Shown: positions 7,890 through 16,640, counted from the stretch's first letter. The stretch is DNA of 29,805 bases from Clostridia bacterium (GCA_900772235.1 CAAGQX010000035.1:1-29805), one strand, 5' to 3'. Translations and numbers: made by a program. The notes: generated from the sequence alone by a model not told the origin.

Positions 7890-8465
7890 ATGGAAAAAAA
7901 AGAAGGAAAAATTAGTTTAGGAATAGCAGTTTGTATTTTTATAATAATATTGTTAGTTGGTGCAATAATTGGAATAGCGTATTATTTTAATAAGCAAATA
8001 GTTTTATTAAATAACAAAAATGTAACTGAGATTAATGAAACAAAAGAAATAAATAAAATACAGTCAGGCACAGAAAATCAAAGTAATGAGAAAAATATAG
8101 ATGATAATTCAAATGGAATTGAGAATAATATTTATGGTAATATTTATAATGCATTACTTAAAAATTTAGAAGAGGATAAAGAAGCATTAGAAAAATCTGT
8201 AAATAGTATTGAAATATATACTAATAATGTTGAAAAAGAAAAAGAAATACCAGAAAAATTTAAAGATAAAGATATAGTATATGGAAAATATAGAAAGGCA
8301 GCTAAATATAAAAAAGGAGAAGTTCCAGAGTTAGCAGGACCAGATCATAGAGAAATTGAAATTGAACAAGAGAATTATGTATGGCAAATTTTTGACTTAT
8401 ATTTTGCATATAATACTAAAACAGGAGAAGTGAGCTCGTCTGTGTATTCTGACATATATGAATAA
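7890..8465 (+). CDS. Single-pass membrane-anchored hypothetical protein (191 aa)
   Basis: No family recognised. A short basic N-terminus (MEKKEGK) is followed by one hydrophobic segment at about residues 9-32 (LGIAVCIFIIILLVGAIIG and onward), then a long polar, Asn/Glu/Lys-rich region. This resembles a type II anchored protein or uncleaved signal anchor with an extracytoplasmic domain. The C-terminal third (YGKYRKAAKYKKGEVPELAGPDHREIEIEQENYVWQ split by charged residues) looks folded. AGGGAGGAG precedes the ATG. It lies between pgk and tpiA in the same direction with short gaps, so it is probably co-transcribed; a glycolytic role is not implied. Confidence 0.85.
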   Translation: MEKKEGKISLGIAVCIFIIILLVGAIIGIAYYFNKQIVLLNNKNVTEINETKEINKIQSGTENQSNEKNIDDNSNGIENNIYGNIYNALLKNLEEDKEALEKSVNSIEIYTNNVEKEKEIPEKFKDKDIVYGKYRKAAKYKKGEVPELAGPDHREIEIEQENYVWQIFDLYFAYNTKTGEVSSSVYSDIYE

Positions 8466-8492
8466 AATATTTAATGAAAAGGAAGTTATTAT

Positions 8493-9245
8493 ATGAGAAA
8501 AAAAGTAATTGCTGGAAATTGGAAAATGAATAAATTACCTAATGAAGCTATGAGCTTTATTGAAGAATTAATACCACTTGTAAAGGACACAGACAATGAA
8601 GTAGTTATATGTGTTCCATACACAGATTTGTTTTATACTTTACTTACAGCACAAAATACAAATATAAAAATAGGAGCACAAAATATGCATTTTGAAGAAA
8701 AAGGTGCATATACAGGAGAAGTTTCTGGAGAAATGCTTAAATCAATAAATGTAGAGTATGTTATAATTGGACATTCTGAAAGAAGAGCATACTATGGAGA
8801 AACAGATGAAACAGTAAATAAAAAACTAAAAAAAGCATTAAGTTTAGGGCTAAAACCAATAGTATGTGTTGGAGAAAGTCTAGAAGAAAGAGAAAGTGGA
8901 AAGGCAAAGGAAATAGTAACTACTCAAACAAGAAAAGCATTAAAAGGATTAGAGCCTAAAGATGTAGAAAAAACAATATTAGCATATGAACCAATATGGG
9001 CTATTGGAACAGGTAAAACTGCTACTAAAGAAGATGCCAATGAAACAATTAAATGGATTAGAGAAGAAATTGAAAAAATATATGGAAAAAGCATAGCCGA
9101 ATGTGTTATAATCCAATACGGCGGAAGTGTAAAATCAACAAATGCAAAAGACTTATTCCAAATGTCTGATATAGATGGAGGATTAGTAGGAGGGGCAAGT
9201 TTAGATGCACAAGAATTCGCTAAAATAGTAAATTACAATAAGTAA
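8493..9245 (+). CDS. tpiA: Triosephosphate isomerase
   Basis: Interconverts dihydroxyacetone phosphate and glyceraldehyde-3-phosphate. The 250-residue TIM barrel has all catalytic signatures: GNWKMNK with the catalytic Lys near residue 12, IGHSERR with the catalytic His near 95, YEPIWAIGTGKTA with the catalytic Glu near 167, and the phosphate-binding YGGSVK and GGLVGGASL at the end. The ATG at 8493 has AAGGAAG upstream. It is followed 25 bases later by gpmI. Confidence 0.97.
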   Translation: MRKKVIAGNWKMNKLPNEAMSFIEELIPLVKDTDNEVVICVPYTDLFYTLLTAQNTNIKIGAQNMHFEEKGAYTGEVSGEMLKSINVEYVIIGHSERRAYYGETDETVNKKLKKALSLGLKPIVCVGESLEERESGKAKEIVTTQTRKALKGLEPKDVEKTILAYEPIWAIGTGKTATKEDANETIKWIREEIEKIYGKSIAECVIIQYGGSVKSTNAKDLFQMSDIDGGLVGGASLDAQEFAKIVNYNK

Positions 9246-9270
9246 GAGAAAAAGAGGAGATACAAGGCTT

Positions 9271-10797
9271 ATGAACAAAAATTTAATGATGCTAATGATA
9301 TTAGACGGATATGGAATTAATGAAAATCCTAAAGGAAATGCAATAGCAATGGCAAAGACACCAGTAATGGACAGACTAATGAAACAAAACCCAAATACAA
9401 TAATTAAAACTAGTGGATTAGATGTAGGATTGCCAGAAGGACAAATGGGAAATTCAGAAGTAGGACACACAAATATAGGGGCAGGAAGAATAGTTTACCA
9501 AGAATTAACAAGAATTACAAAATCAATTGAAGATGGAGATTTCTTTAGTATTCCAGAACTTACGCAAGCAATAGACAATTGCAAAAAAAATAAAACAAAG
9601 CTACATATAATGGGCTTACTTTCAGATGGAGGCGTACACAGCCATATAAGACATTTATATGCAATATTAGAACTTGCAAAAAGAAAAGATTTTGAAGATG
9701 TCTATGTACATTGTTTCTTAGATGGAAGAGATACTCCACCAGCATCTGCAGAAAGCTATATTACTAAACTAGAAAAAACAATGGCAGACAAAGGAGTAGG
9801 AAAAATTGCAAGTATATCTGGTAGATTTTATGCAATGGACAGAGATAAGAGATGGGAAAGATTACAAAAAGCATATGATGCTTTAGTAAATGGAATAGGA
9901 GAAAAGGCAGGAAGTGCTACAAAGGCAATAGAAGATTCATATCAAAAAGAAATTTTTGACGAATTTGTTCTACCAACACTTATTTGTAATGGAGATGAAC
10001 CTATTGCAACAATAGGAAAAAAAGATTCAGTAATATTCTTTAATTTTAGACCAGATAGAGCAAGAGAAATTACAAGAGCATTAGTAGATGAAAAATTTGA
10101 TGCTTTTGAAACAAAAAAATTAGATTTATGCTATGTATGTTTCACAAATTATGATGAGACTATTGAAAATGTAAAAATAGCATTTAAAAAAGCAGAACTT
10201 AAAAATACATTTGGAGAAATTGTAAGTAAAAATAATTTAACACAACTAAGAATTGCGGAAACTGAAAAATATGCGCATGTAACATTCTTCTTTAATGGAG
10301 GAGAAGAAAAACAATATAAGGGAGAAGATAGAATATTAGTTCCATCTCCGAAGGTAGAAACATATGATATGCAACCAGAAATGAGTGCATATGAGGTTAC
10401 AGATAAAGTAGTAGAAGCAATAAAATCTGAAAGGTATAATTGTATAATTTTAAATTATGCTAATTCAGATATGGTAGGACACACTGGAAATTTAGAAGCT
10501 GCAGTAAAAGCAGTAGAAGCAGTAGACGAGTGTGTAGGAAGAGTGGTAGAAGCAGTAGAATCTGTAAATGGAAGATTATTAATTACAGCAGACCACGGAA
10601 ACTCAGAGCAGATGATAGACTACAAAACAGGAGAACCACATACTGCCCATACAACAAATCCTGTTCCATTAGTGCTAGTTGGAATGGATGCAAAATTAAA
10701 ACAAGGAAGACTTGCAGACCTTGCACCAACAATGCTAGACATTATGGGAATAGAAAAACCTGAAGAAATGACAGGAGAAAGTTTAATAGAAAAATAA
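9271..10797 (+). CDS. gpmI: 2,3-bisphosphoglycerate-independent phosphoglycerate mutase
   Basis: Converts 3- to 2-phosphoglycerate through a phosphoserine and two metal ions. It is an alkaline-phosphatase-superfamily enzyme of 508 residues, as expected. Visible motifs are LMILDGYGINENPKGNAI at the N-terminus, GQMGNSEVGHTNIGAGR with the nucleophile Ser near residue 62, the substrate-site DGRDTPP, SGRFYAMDRDKRWER and RPDRARE, and the metal ligands in ANSDMVGHTG and ADHGNSEQM. AGAGGAGA lies upstream of the ATG. It is part of the glycolytic operon. Confidence 0.97.
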   Translation: MNKNLMMLMILDGYGINENPKGNAIAMAKTPVMDRLMKQNPNTIIKTSGLDVGLPEGQMGNSEVGHTNIGAGRIVYQELTRITKSIEDGDFFSIPELTQAIDNCKKNKTKLHIMGLLSDGGVHSHIRHLYAILELAKRKDFEDVYVHCFLDGRDTPPASAESYITKLEKTMADKGVGKIASISGRFYAMDRDKRWERLQKAYDALVNGIGEKAGSATKAIEDSYQKEIFDEFVLPTLICNGDEPIATIGKKDSVIFFNFRPDRAREITRALVDEKFDAFETKKLDLCYVCFTNYDETIENVKIAFKKAELKNTFGEIVSKNNLTQLRIAETEKYAHVTFFFNGGEEKQYKGEDRILVPSPKVETYDMQPEMSAYEVTDKVVEAIKSERYNCIILNYANSDMVGHTGNLEAAVKAVEAVDECVGRVVEAVESVNGRLLITADHGNSEQMIDYKTGEPHTAHTTNPVPLVLVGMDAKLKQGRLADLAPTMLDIMGIEKPEEMTGESLIEK

Positions 10798-10816
10798 AAA
10801 AATGTATTTTATTTTT

Positions 10817-10868
10817 TGTGCTTTTGTATTTGGAATTTTAAAAAGTCCAAATACAAGATTTAAGCACA
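10817..10868 (+). promoter_or_regulatory. Large interrupted hairpin in the gpmI-eno gap
   Basis: The outer stem TGTGCTT (10817-10823) pairs with AAGCACA (10862-10868), and the inner stem TTGTATTTGGA (10824-10834) with TCCAAATACAA (10846-10856), leaving a GATTT bulge at 10857-10861. All 18 pairs are Watson-Crick. There is no T run after it, so it is not a classical terminator. An mRNA processing or partial-attenuation element before eno is plausible but unproven. Confidence 0.6.
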
Positions 10869-10897
10869 ATATTTATATAAATGAAAGGATGATTTAA

Positions 10898-12205
10898 ATG
10901 AAAGACTATTTAGGAATTGAAGACATAAGAGCACTAGAAGTATTAGACTCAAGAGGAAATCCAACAGTACAAGTTGAAGTTATTACAGAAGGAGGATTTT
11001 CAGGCGTAGCAATGGTTCCATCAGGAGCATCAACAGGAAGTTTTGAAGCAGTAGAATTAAGAGATGGAGATAAATCAAGATATTTAGGAAAAGGTGTTTT
11101 AAAAGCAGTAGAAAATGTAAATGAAATAATAGCAAAAGAATTAGAAGGAATGAATGTATACGAACAAGCTCAAATAGACAGAAAATTAATAGAATTAGAT
11201 GGAACAGAAAATAAAGGAAGATTAGGTGCAAATGCAACACTAGGAGTATCACTTGCAGTAGCAAAAGCAGCAGCAAATAGCTTAGGAATGGAATTATATA
11301 ATTATATTGGAGGAGCAAATGCAAAAACATTACCTGTTCCAATGATGAACATATTAAATGGTGGAAAACACGCAGATAATACAGTAAATATCCAAGAATT
11401 TATGATAATGCCAGTAGGAGCAAAAACTTTTACAGAAGCTTTAAGAATGTGTGCAGAAATATATCATACACTTAAAAAAGTATTAAAAGAAAAAGGTTTA
11501 GCAACAGGTGTTGGAGATGAAGGTGGATTTGCACCAAATCTTTCAAGCGATGAAGAAGCTCTAAAATTAATAGTAGAAGCAGTAGAAAAAGCAGGATTTA
11601 AACCAGGTGAAGAAGTCTTACTTGCATTAGATGTTGCAAGTACAGAAATGTATGATGAAGCTAAAAAAATAGGAAAAGAAGGATGCTACTACTTCTGGAA
11701 AACAGATGATTTAAAAACAGTAGACGAAATGATAGCATACCTAGAAGGACTAGTAGAAAAATATCCAATTATATCAATTGAAGATGGACTTGCAGAAGAA
11801 GATTGGGAAGGATGGAAAACATTAACTGAAAAATTAGGAAATAAAATTCAATTAGTTGGAGATGACTTATTTGTAACAAATATTAAAAGATTGCAAAAAG
11901 GTTTAGACAATAATACAGCAAATAGTATTCTTATTAAGTTAAATCAAATAGGAACATTAACAGAAACACTAGACGCTATAGAATTAGCTAAAAAACACGG
12001 ATACACAGCAGTAGTATCACATAGATCTGGAGAAACAGAAGACACAACATTAGCAGATGTAGCAGTAGCAACAAATGCTGGACAAATAAAAACAGGTGCA
12101 CCTTGCAGAACAGATAGAGTTGCTAAATACAATAGATTATTAAATATAGAAAATGAATTAGGAAATATTGCAGTATATCCTGGACTAAAAGGATTAAATA
12201 GATAA
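10898..12205 (+). CDS. eno: Enolase
   Basis: Dehydrates 2-phosphoglycerate to phosphoenolpyruvate in the cytoplasm. The 435-residue protein has normal length, with Mg ligands and catalytic residues in place: EVLDSRGNPTVQVEV near residues 15-29, SGASTG loop, NGGKHADN, GVGDEGGFAPN with the catalytic Glu, SIEDGLAEEDWEGW, VGDDLFVTN, the catalytic Lys in LIKLNQIGTLTET and the SHRSGETEDT loop. AAAGGATG precedes the ATG. It closes the glycolytic run and is followed by a strong terminator 9 bases after the stop. Confidence 0.98.
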   Translation: MKDYLGIEDIRALEVLDSRGNPTVQVEVITEGGFSGVAMVPSGASTGSFEAVELRDGDKSRYLGKGVLKAVENVNEIIAKELEGMNVYEQAQIDRKLIELDGTENKGRLGANATLGVSLAVAKAAANSLGMELYNYIGGANAKTLPVPMMNILNGGKHADNTVNIQEFMIMPVGAKTFTEALRMCAEIYHTLKKVLKEKGLATGVGDEGGFAPNLSSDEEALKLIVEAVEKAGFKPGEEVLLALDVASTEMYDEAKKIGKEGCYYFWKTDDLKTVDEMIAYLEGLVEKYPIISIEDGLAEEDWEGWKTLTEKLGNKIQLVGDDLFVTNIKRLQKGLDNNTANSILIKLNQIGTLTETLDAIELAKKHGYTAVVSHRSGETEDTTLADVAVATNAGQIKTGAPCRTDRVAKYNRLLNIENELGNIAVYPGLKGLNR

Positions 12206-12214
12206 AAGAATGTA

Positions 12215-12249
12215 AAAAATGCGGAGGGCTTAGTGCCCTCCGCATTTTT
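12215..12249 (+). terminator. Strong terminator after eno
   Basis: A 15-base perfect stem (12215-12229 with 12235-12249) with the GC core GCGGAGGGC / GCCCTCCGC, loop TTAGT and a T run. The stop codon of the minus-strand gene lies in its loop, so both convergent genes end here. Confidence 0.92.
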
Positions 12250-12535
12250 GGTCCAAAAACTTGGACAGGATTTCCCAGTCTCTTTGACTGATCATATGCC
12301 GGACAAAATAATGGTATCCAGCTTGAGGATAGCTTTCTTTAAAAGACAAAAACCTGTCTTTAAAGGAAATGTTGGAGATGACAGCGTTGCAAAGCCGTAG
12401 CTCCCCGTTCTTGAAAGTAAAGCTCAAAGTTTGCTTGTTGGGATTATGCGAGGTACATAAAGGGTAGTCGCAAGGTGTTCGATCTGAATAAAAAGATTCA
12501 ACGCTAATAGTGTCATTGGTATAATCGTTCAACAT
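12230..12535 (-). CDS. Hypothetical protein (101 aa), foreign-looking codon use
   Basis: I do not recognise the family. I chose the ATG at 12535 (MLNDYTNDTISVE) because GAGGAGG lies 5 bases upstream; an upstream in-frame ATG at 12565 has no such site. The protein has cysteines in TPCDYPLC and NPNKQTLSF-like beta-rich text, then SFKESYPQAGYHYFVRHMI and a helical end. Composition stands out: CTG, TCC, CTC, GGG and two in-frame CGG codons (12395-12397, residue 47, and 12299-12301, residue 79) used as Arg. CGG is otherwise absent as an arginine codon here, so recent horizontal acquisition is likely. It may be mistranslated in this host. It is convergent with eno. Confidence 0.7.
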   Translation of the reverse strand: MLNDYTNDTISVESFYSDRTPCDYPLCTSHNPNKQTLSFTFKNGELRLCNAVISNISFKDRFLSFKESYPQAGYHYFVRHMISQRDWEILSKFLDQKCGGH

Positions 12536-12650
12536 AAAAACCTCCTCTAATCTATAGGTTGACATAAATATTATAACACTATTTCAGAAAAAAAGCAAAT
12601 TTTGAAAAAATTAATAAAAATTGTAATTTGCATAAGGGTTTATGAAAATA

Positions 12651-12693
12651 TAGGTGCTATTTTAATCGCCCGCAAATACCAAAACACATTATT
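12651..12693 (+). repeat. Degenerate ATCGCCCGC hairpin repeat
   Basis: GGTGCTATTTTAATCGCCCGCAAATACC followed by AAAACACATTATT matches the copy at 22236-22278 closely. The left arm has decayed (GGTGCTATT against GGGGCGATT), so the hairpin is broken. It is followed by a TTCACTATTCATT tail that also occurs near 22427-22440. Confidence 0.75.
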
Positions 12694-12759
12694 CAATGTT
12701 CACTATTCATTAAATAGAAAAATAAACGATTGCACCTTCATTTTTAAATAGAATTATGC

Positions 12760-12765
12760 TATAAT
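12760..12765 (+). promoter_or_regulatory. Extended -10 promoter of the U32 gene
   Basis: A consensus TATAAT preceded by TGC (TGN extended -10), 18 bases before the AAGGAG site. The -35 region is weak (TTCATT at 12737-12742). Confidence 0.65.
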
Positions 12766-12788
12766 ATTGTCGAAAAGGAGAAAGTATT

Positions 12789-15152
12789 ATGAACCCAAAA
12801 ATAGAATTGCTATCGCCGGTAGGAGATTTTGAATGTTTAGTTGCTGCAGTACAAAATGGAGCAGATGCGGTATATTTTGGAGCAGATAAATTTAATGCAA
12901 GAATAAATGGAATAAATTTTTCAAATGAAGAGCTAAAAAAAGCAATAACATATGCAAAACTTAGAAATGTAAAAACATATTTAACATTAAATATTTTAAT
13001 AAAGAATGATGAATTTAAAGAAGCTATTGAGTTAGTAGAATATGCATATGAATGTGGGATAGATGCAATAATAGTTCAAGATTTAGGGCTTGCAAGATTT
13101 ATTATAAAAAATTATCCAGATTTAGAGGTTCACGCAAGTACCCAAATGACAGTACATAATGTAGAAGGAGTTAAAGAACTAAAAAAGTTAGGCTTTAAGC
13201 GAGTGGTACTCTCAAGAGAATTAAATTTAGACGAAATTAAGGATATATATAATCAGACTAAAGAAGATTTAGAAGTATTTGTGCACGGTGCATTATGTAT
13301 TTCTTATTCAGGGCAGTGCTTAATGAGTAGTATTATAGGACAAAGAAGCGGAAATAGAGGAAAATGTGCAGGCACCTGCAGATTGCCATATGAACTTATT
13401 AATAAAAAGGAAAATAAAATTGTGGACAAAGGATATTTACTAAGCTCTAAAGATGTATGTACTTTAGATATATTGCCAGAACTATTAGAAACAGGGGTAA
13501 TGTCTTTAAAAATTGAAGGGAGAATGAAAACTCCGGAATATGTGGGAGTGGTTACATCAATATATAGAAAATATATAGATTTGGCACTAAGCAAAGACAA
13601 ATATATTGTAGATGAAAATGATAAAAAAGAACTAATGCAAGTGTTTAACAAAGGTGGTTTTAGTACAGGCTATCTAAAAGGAAAATTAGGAAAAAATATG
13701 ATGTATACCAAAAGACCTAACCATATTGGAATAGTTTTAGGAACAGTTATTTCCTACAATTCAAATAAAGGATATGTTAAAATAAAATTAAAAGAAAATA
13801 TGGAATTAGGTGATAGCATAAGAATAAACGAAAGTTCTTGCAAATCATCAGAACTTATGAAAAATAATAACAATATCAAAACAGCTAAAACAGGAGAAAT
13901 TGTAACGATAGGAAGAATTAAGGGCAATATAAAAGTAGGTGACATTGTATATAAAACAGTATCTGTATCGTTAGAAAATAAAATAAATCAAACATTAACA
14001 AAAGATGTTAGAAAAAGAAAGGTCTTTTGCAAAGTAGAAATTGAAACAGGAAAAGAAGCAAAAATAGATATATTAGATTTGCAAACCCAAATATCGTCAA
14101 ATGTTATTGGAAACATTGTGGAAAAAGGACAAACACAAGTAGCAAATGAAGAAAGAATAAAAGCCCAAATAAATAAAATGGGTGGAACAGTTTTCGAATT
14201 AGAAAGTATAGTAGTAATCTTATCAAAAGATGCTTACATATCAATAAAAGAGTTAAACGAACTAAGAAGAAAAGCATTAGAAGAATTAGAACAAAAATTA
14301 TTGCAAAAAATATATAGAGATAAGAAAAAAGTTGAATTAGAAGGATTTAATTTAGAAGAAAAGGAACACAGCAAAGTAAGTACAGCGGTCTTATTAAATA
14401 CAATAAATCCAAACTATAACTATAAAGCTTTAAGAGAAATAGATAGAATTTATTTACCAATTTCAGAATTAATTTTAGCAAAAAATTTAAATAAGATTGA
14501 AGAAATAACCAATAATTTAGAAACATACATTTATATGCCAAATATAATTAGAGATGAACATAGAAAAATTATTTATGGAAAAATTGAAGAGCTTTTAAAA
14601 AAATATAAAATACAAGGTTTTGTTGTATCAAACCTATCTCAAATAAAAGAATTGCAAAAATATAATTTAAGATTAATTGGAAATTATACTTTAAATGTAT
14701 TTAACGATGAAACAGCAAAAGAACTAGAAAATTTGAGAATTTCTACAATTACAATATCACCAGAATTGAATGAAGAAGAAATAAGAAGTATAAAAACAAA
14801 TATGAAAAAAGAATTTATAGTTTATGGAAGATTGCCACTTATGACATCAGAATATTGCACCATAGGTACTTTCAAAAACTGTGCTGGTACTTGCACAAAA
14901 GGCGAATACACACTAAAAGACAGAATGAACTTTGAATTTCCAATAAAAACAAATCGAATTAATTGCAACACAACAATATATAACTCGAAAATAACATCAA
15001 TAATGTGGAAAAATTTGAACTTAGATTCAATTAGAATAGATATTTTGGATGAAACAATAGAGGGAATTAATAAAATTGTGGAAATTCATAAGCAAAATAA
15101 AAGGTTAGAAGGGCAAAACTATACAAATGGAAATTTAAAAAAGAATATATAG
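12789..15152 (+). CDS. U32-family protein with DUF3656-like domain (RlhA/TrhP-type RNA hydroxylation)
   Basis: This 787-residue protein belongs to the U32 'collagenase-like peptidase' family, whose studied members RlhA and TrhP are Fe-S proteins needed for hydroxylation of 23S rRNA or tRNA. The N-terminal 260 residues are diagnostic: IELLSPVGDFECLVAAVQNGADAVYFG in parts, VHASTQMTVHN, VVLSRELNL, FVHGALCISYSGQCLMSS and RGKCAGTCRLPY carrying four cysteines, and SLKIEGRMK. A long middle region fits the DUF3656 insertion. A second Cys cluster (SEYCTIGTFKNCAGTC) lies near residue 690. The length and two Cys clusters favour the RlhA-like group; the substrate cannot be told from sequence alone. The ATG has AAAAGGAG upstream. 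Confidence 0.88.
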   Translation: MNPKIELLSPVGDFECLVAAVQNGADAVYFGADKFNARINGINFSNEELKKAITYAKLRNVKTYLTLNILIKNDEFKEAIELVEYAYECGIDAIIVQDLGLARFIIKNYPDLEVHASTQMTVHNVEGVKELKKLGFKRVVLSRELNLDEIKDIYNQTKEDLEVFVHGALCISYSGQCLMSSIIGQRSGNRGKCAGTCRLPYELINKKENKIVDKGYLLSSKDVCTLDILPELLETGVMSLKIEGRMKTPEYVGVVTSIYRKYIDLALSKDKYIVDENDKKELMQVFNKGGFSTGYLKGKLGKNMMYTKRPNHIGIVLGTVISYNSNKGYVKIKLKENMELGDSIRINESSCKSSELMKNNNNIKTAKTGEIVTIGRIKGNIKVGDIVYKTVSVSLENKINQTLTKDVRKRKVFCKVEIETGKEAKIDILDLQTQISSNVIGNIVEKGQTQVANEERIKAQINKMGGTVFELESIVVILSKDAYISIKELNELRRKALEELEQKLLQKIYRDKKKVELEGFNLEEKEHSKVSTAVLLNTINPNYNYKALREIDRIYLPISELILAKNLNKIEEITNNLETYIYMPNIIRDEHRKIIYGKIEELLKKYKIQGFVVSNLSQIKELQKYNLRLIGNYTLNVFNDETAKELENLRISTITISPELNEEEIRSIKTNMKKEFIVYGRLPLMTSEYCTIGTFKNCAGTCTKGEYTLKDRMNFEFPIKTNRINCNTTIYNSKITSIMWKNLNLDSIRIDILDETIEGINKIVEIHKQNKRLEGQNYTNGNLKKNI

Positions 15153-15161
15153 AATGGCTAG

Positions 15162-15200
15162 AAAGCACTCATTAACAGGAGAAAAATGAGTGCTTTTAAA
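15162..15200 (+). terminator. Rho-independent terminator after the U32 gene
   Basis: AAAGCACTCATT (15162-15173) pairs with AATGAGTGCTTT (15185-15196), 12 perfect pairs with an 11-base loop, then TTAAAATAA. The T tract is short. Confidence 0.7.
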
Positions 15201-15236
15201 ATAAATAAAAAAACGAACATTTTTTTGCAAAAACTA

Positions 15237-15265
15237 TTGACATTAAAAAATACATATAGTAAAAT
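15237..15265 (+). promoter_or_regulatory. Promoter of the YgjP-like gene
   Basis: TTGACA (15237-15242), 17-base spacer, TAAAAT (15260-15265). Confidence 0.75.
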
Positions 15266-15311
15266 ATACCCGAACAAGAGTTCTAGAAACAAAAAATAAG
15301 GGGGCACAAAA

Positions 15312-16013
15312 ATGAAATATTTAAATAATAAAAAAGAAGTAATAGTATATTCAGTAAATAGGTATTTTAGCGATGATATATCAATTAATATTCAAAATGG
15401 AGCAGTAGTTGTAAATGCCCCTTGGTTCTTTTCGGATAGTAAAATTAGAAGAATAATTGAAGAAAAGAAAAATGTAATATTAAACAAAATAAAAGAATAC
15501 GAAGAAAAACAAAAATCATATATAAGAAATGAAATTGTTAAAGTATTAGGGGAAGATTGTAAAGTAATAATAAACTATAAAAATTTAAAAAAACCAACAT
15601 TAACATTAGAAGGAAAGAGCCTTACAATCTGTTTACCTAACAAATATAAAAAAATTACAGATAGAGATGAAATTTTACAAAAACTAATTGAAAAATTATA
15701 CGACAAAATTGCACAAGAAGAAATAGAAGGTGTAATGGAAAAAATAAGGCAAATATTAAAAATAGCACCAGAAGATTATAAAATAGAAAGATTAGATGAA
15801 AAAACTATGGCAGAATTTAACTTCGAACAAAATGTAATAACAATAAATCCAGATATAGTAAAATATTCAAAAGAAGAAATAGAGTTTATAGTATTTCACG
15901 AGTTTTGCCATTTGAAATACAAAACTCATTGCCAAAAATTCCAAGAAATGGTAAAAAAGTATAATCCAAATTATCTAAAATATGAAGAAAAATTAAAAGA
16001 AATTAACTTTTAA
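15312..16013 (+). CDS. YgjP-like (DUF45) zinc metalloprotein
   Basis: A 233-residue protein of the YgjP/WLM metallopeptidase group. The zinc-binding HExxH motif is HEFCH near residues 196-200 within FIVFHEFCHLKYKTHCQKFQ, with the third ligand His a few residues on (THCQKF), the usual H-x-H-x-x-F pattern. The N-terminal half is beta-rich (VIVYSVNRYFSDDISINIQNG) with the ...APWFFSDSKIRRIIEEKK segment. E. coli YgjP has been reported to act on nucleotides, but function in this group is poorly settled. There is no signal peptide, so it is cytoplasmic. GGGGG lies before the ATG. It is monocistronic with its own promoter. Confidence 0.85.
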   Translation: MKYLNNKKEVIVYSVNRYFSDDISINIQNGAVVVNAPWFFSDSKIRRIIEEKKNVILNKIKEYEEKQKSYIRNEIVKVLGEDCKVIINYKNLKKPTLTLEGKSLTICLPNKYKKITDRDEILQKLIEKLYDKIAQEEIEGVMEKIRQILKIAPEDYKIERLDEKTMAEFNFEQNVITINPDIVKYSKEEIEFIVFHEFCHLKYKTHCQKFQEMVKKYNPNYLKYEEKLKEINF

Positions 16014-16080
16014 TATGTCCGTAAACACTTGAATTATCGAAATTTGTCGAAATATTTTTTAGAAAATTTAAGTAATAACA

Positions 16081-16109
16081 TTGACAAAAAGAAAAATAAA
16101 TAATACAAT
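16081..16109 (+). promoter_or_regulatory. Promoter of the coiled-coil gene
   Basis: TTGACA (16081-16086), 17-base spacer, TACAAT (16104-16109). AGAGGAGGTG then precedes the ATG. Confidence 0.78.
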
Positions 16110-16145
16110 TGCCTCATCTTAAAAAACATAAGAGGAGGTGAAAAA

Positions 16146-16640
16146 ATGTCAGCAGAATTTGAAGAAAAAGTTTTAGAAAAATTGGGACATATTGATAATA
16201 GGTTAGACAAAATAGAAAGAACACAAGATGATACTTTTGAACATCTAAGAAACTTTGAACTATTTACAATCTTAAAATTTCAAGAATATGATGAAAGGTT
16301 TAATAAAATAGACCAAAAATTTGAAGAGGTAGACCAAAGATTTAAAGAAATAAGCCAAAGATTTGAAAAGATAGACCAAAGATTTAAAGAAATAGGCCAA
16401 AGATTTGAAAAAATAGACCAAAGGTTTGAAGAAGTAGGCCAAAGATTTAAAGAGATAGACCAAAGGTTTGAAGAAGTAGACCAAAGATTTGAAAAAATTG
16501 ATCAAAACTTCAAAGAAGTTAACAAAAGCTTCAAGGAAATTAATCAAACTCTTAAAAGACATGAGGTTGAAATTAAAAAAATGTCTCAAGATATGCAAGT
16601 TACAAAGGAAGCAGTAATACTAATGGAACAAAAGATATAG
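16146..16640 (+). CDS. Heptad-repeat coiled-coil protein (164 aa), probably C-terminally truncated
   Basis: Begins MSAEFEEKVLEKLGHIDNRLDKIE, and from about residue 53 to 135 consists of consecutive seven-residue units of the type (F)EEVDQRF / FKEISQRF / FEKIDQRF, an unbroken long coiled coil. The total of 164 residues is closed by a TAG at 16638. The reading frame beyond the TAG still encodes family-like sequence (see 16641-16780), so the protein has probably lost its last 45 or so residues. There is no membrane segment. Similar cytoplasmic coiled-coil proteins of unknown function are common in Clostridia; I assign none. Confidence 0.75.
   Translation: MSAEFEEKVLEKLGHIDNRLDKIERTQDDTFEHLRNFELFTILKFQEYDERFNKIDQKFEEVDQRFKEISQRFEKIDQRFKEIGQRFEKIDQRFEEVGQRFKEIDQRFEEVDQRFEKIDQNFKEVNKSFKEINQTLKRHEVEIKKMSQDMQVTKEAVILMEQKI
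16303..16545 (+). repeat. 21-base tandem repeats encoding heptads
   Basis: About eleven imperfect 21-base units of the type GACCAAAGATTTGAAGAAGTA, each coding one heptad (D/G/S-Q-R-F-[EK]-[EK]-[VI]). They show DNA-level similarity, not just protein similarity, so they probably arose by slippage or unequal exchange and may vary between strains. Confidence 0.85.

Noticed and set aside
10530..10763. Overlapping 77-codon frame inside gpmI
   Set aside because: It lies wholly within gpmI in another phase with no ribosome site or recognisable motif.
16303..16545. Regularly spaced repeats as a CRISPR array
   Set aside because: The 21-base units are contiguous, keep the reading frame and encode heptads; there are no spacers.
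16638..16640. TAG read through as an amino acid
   Set aside because: TAG ends mtaB, rodA and the gene at 5118 in positions expected for the families, so it is a normal stop here; the tail also has a separate frameshift.
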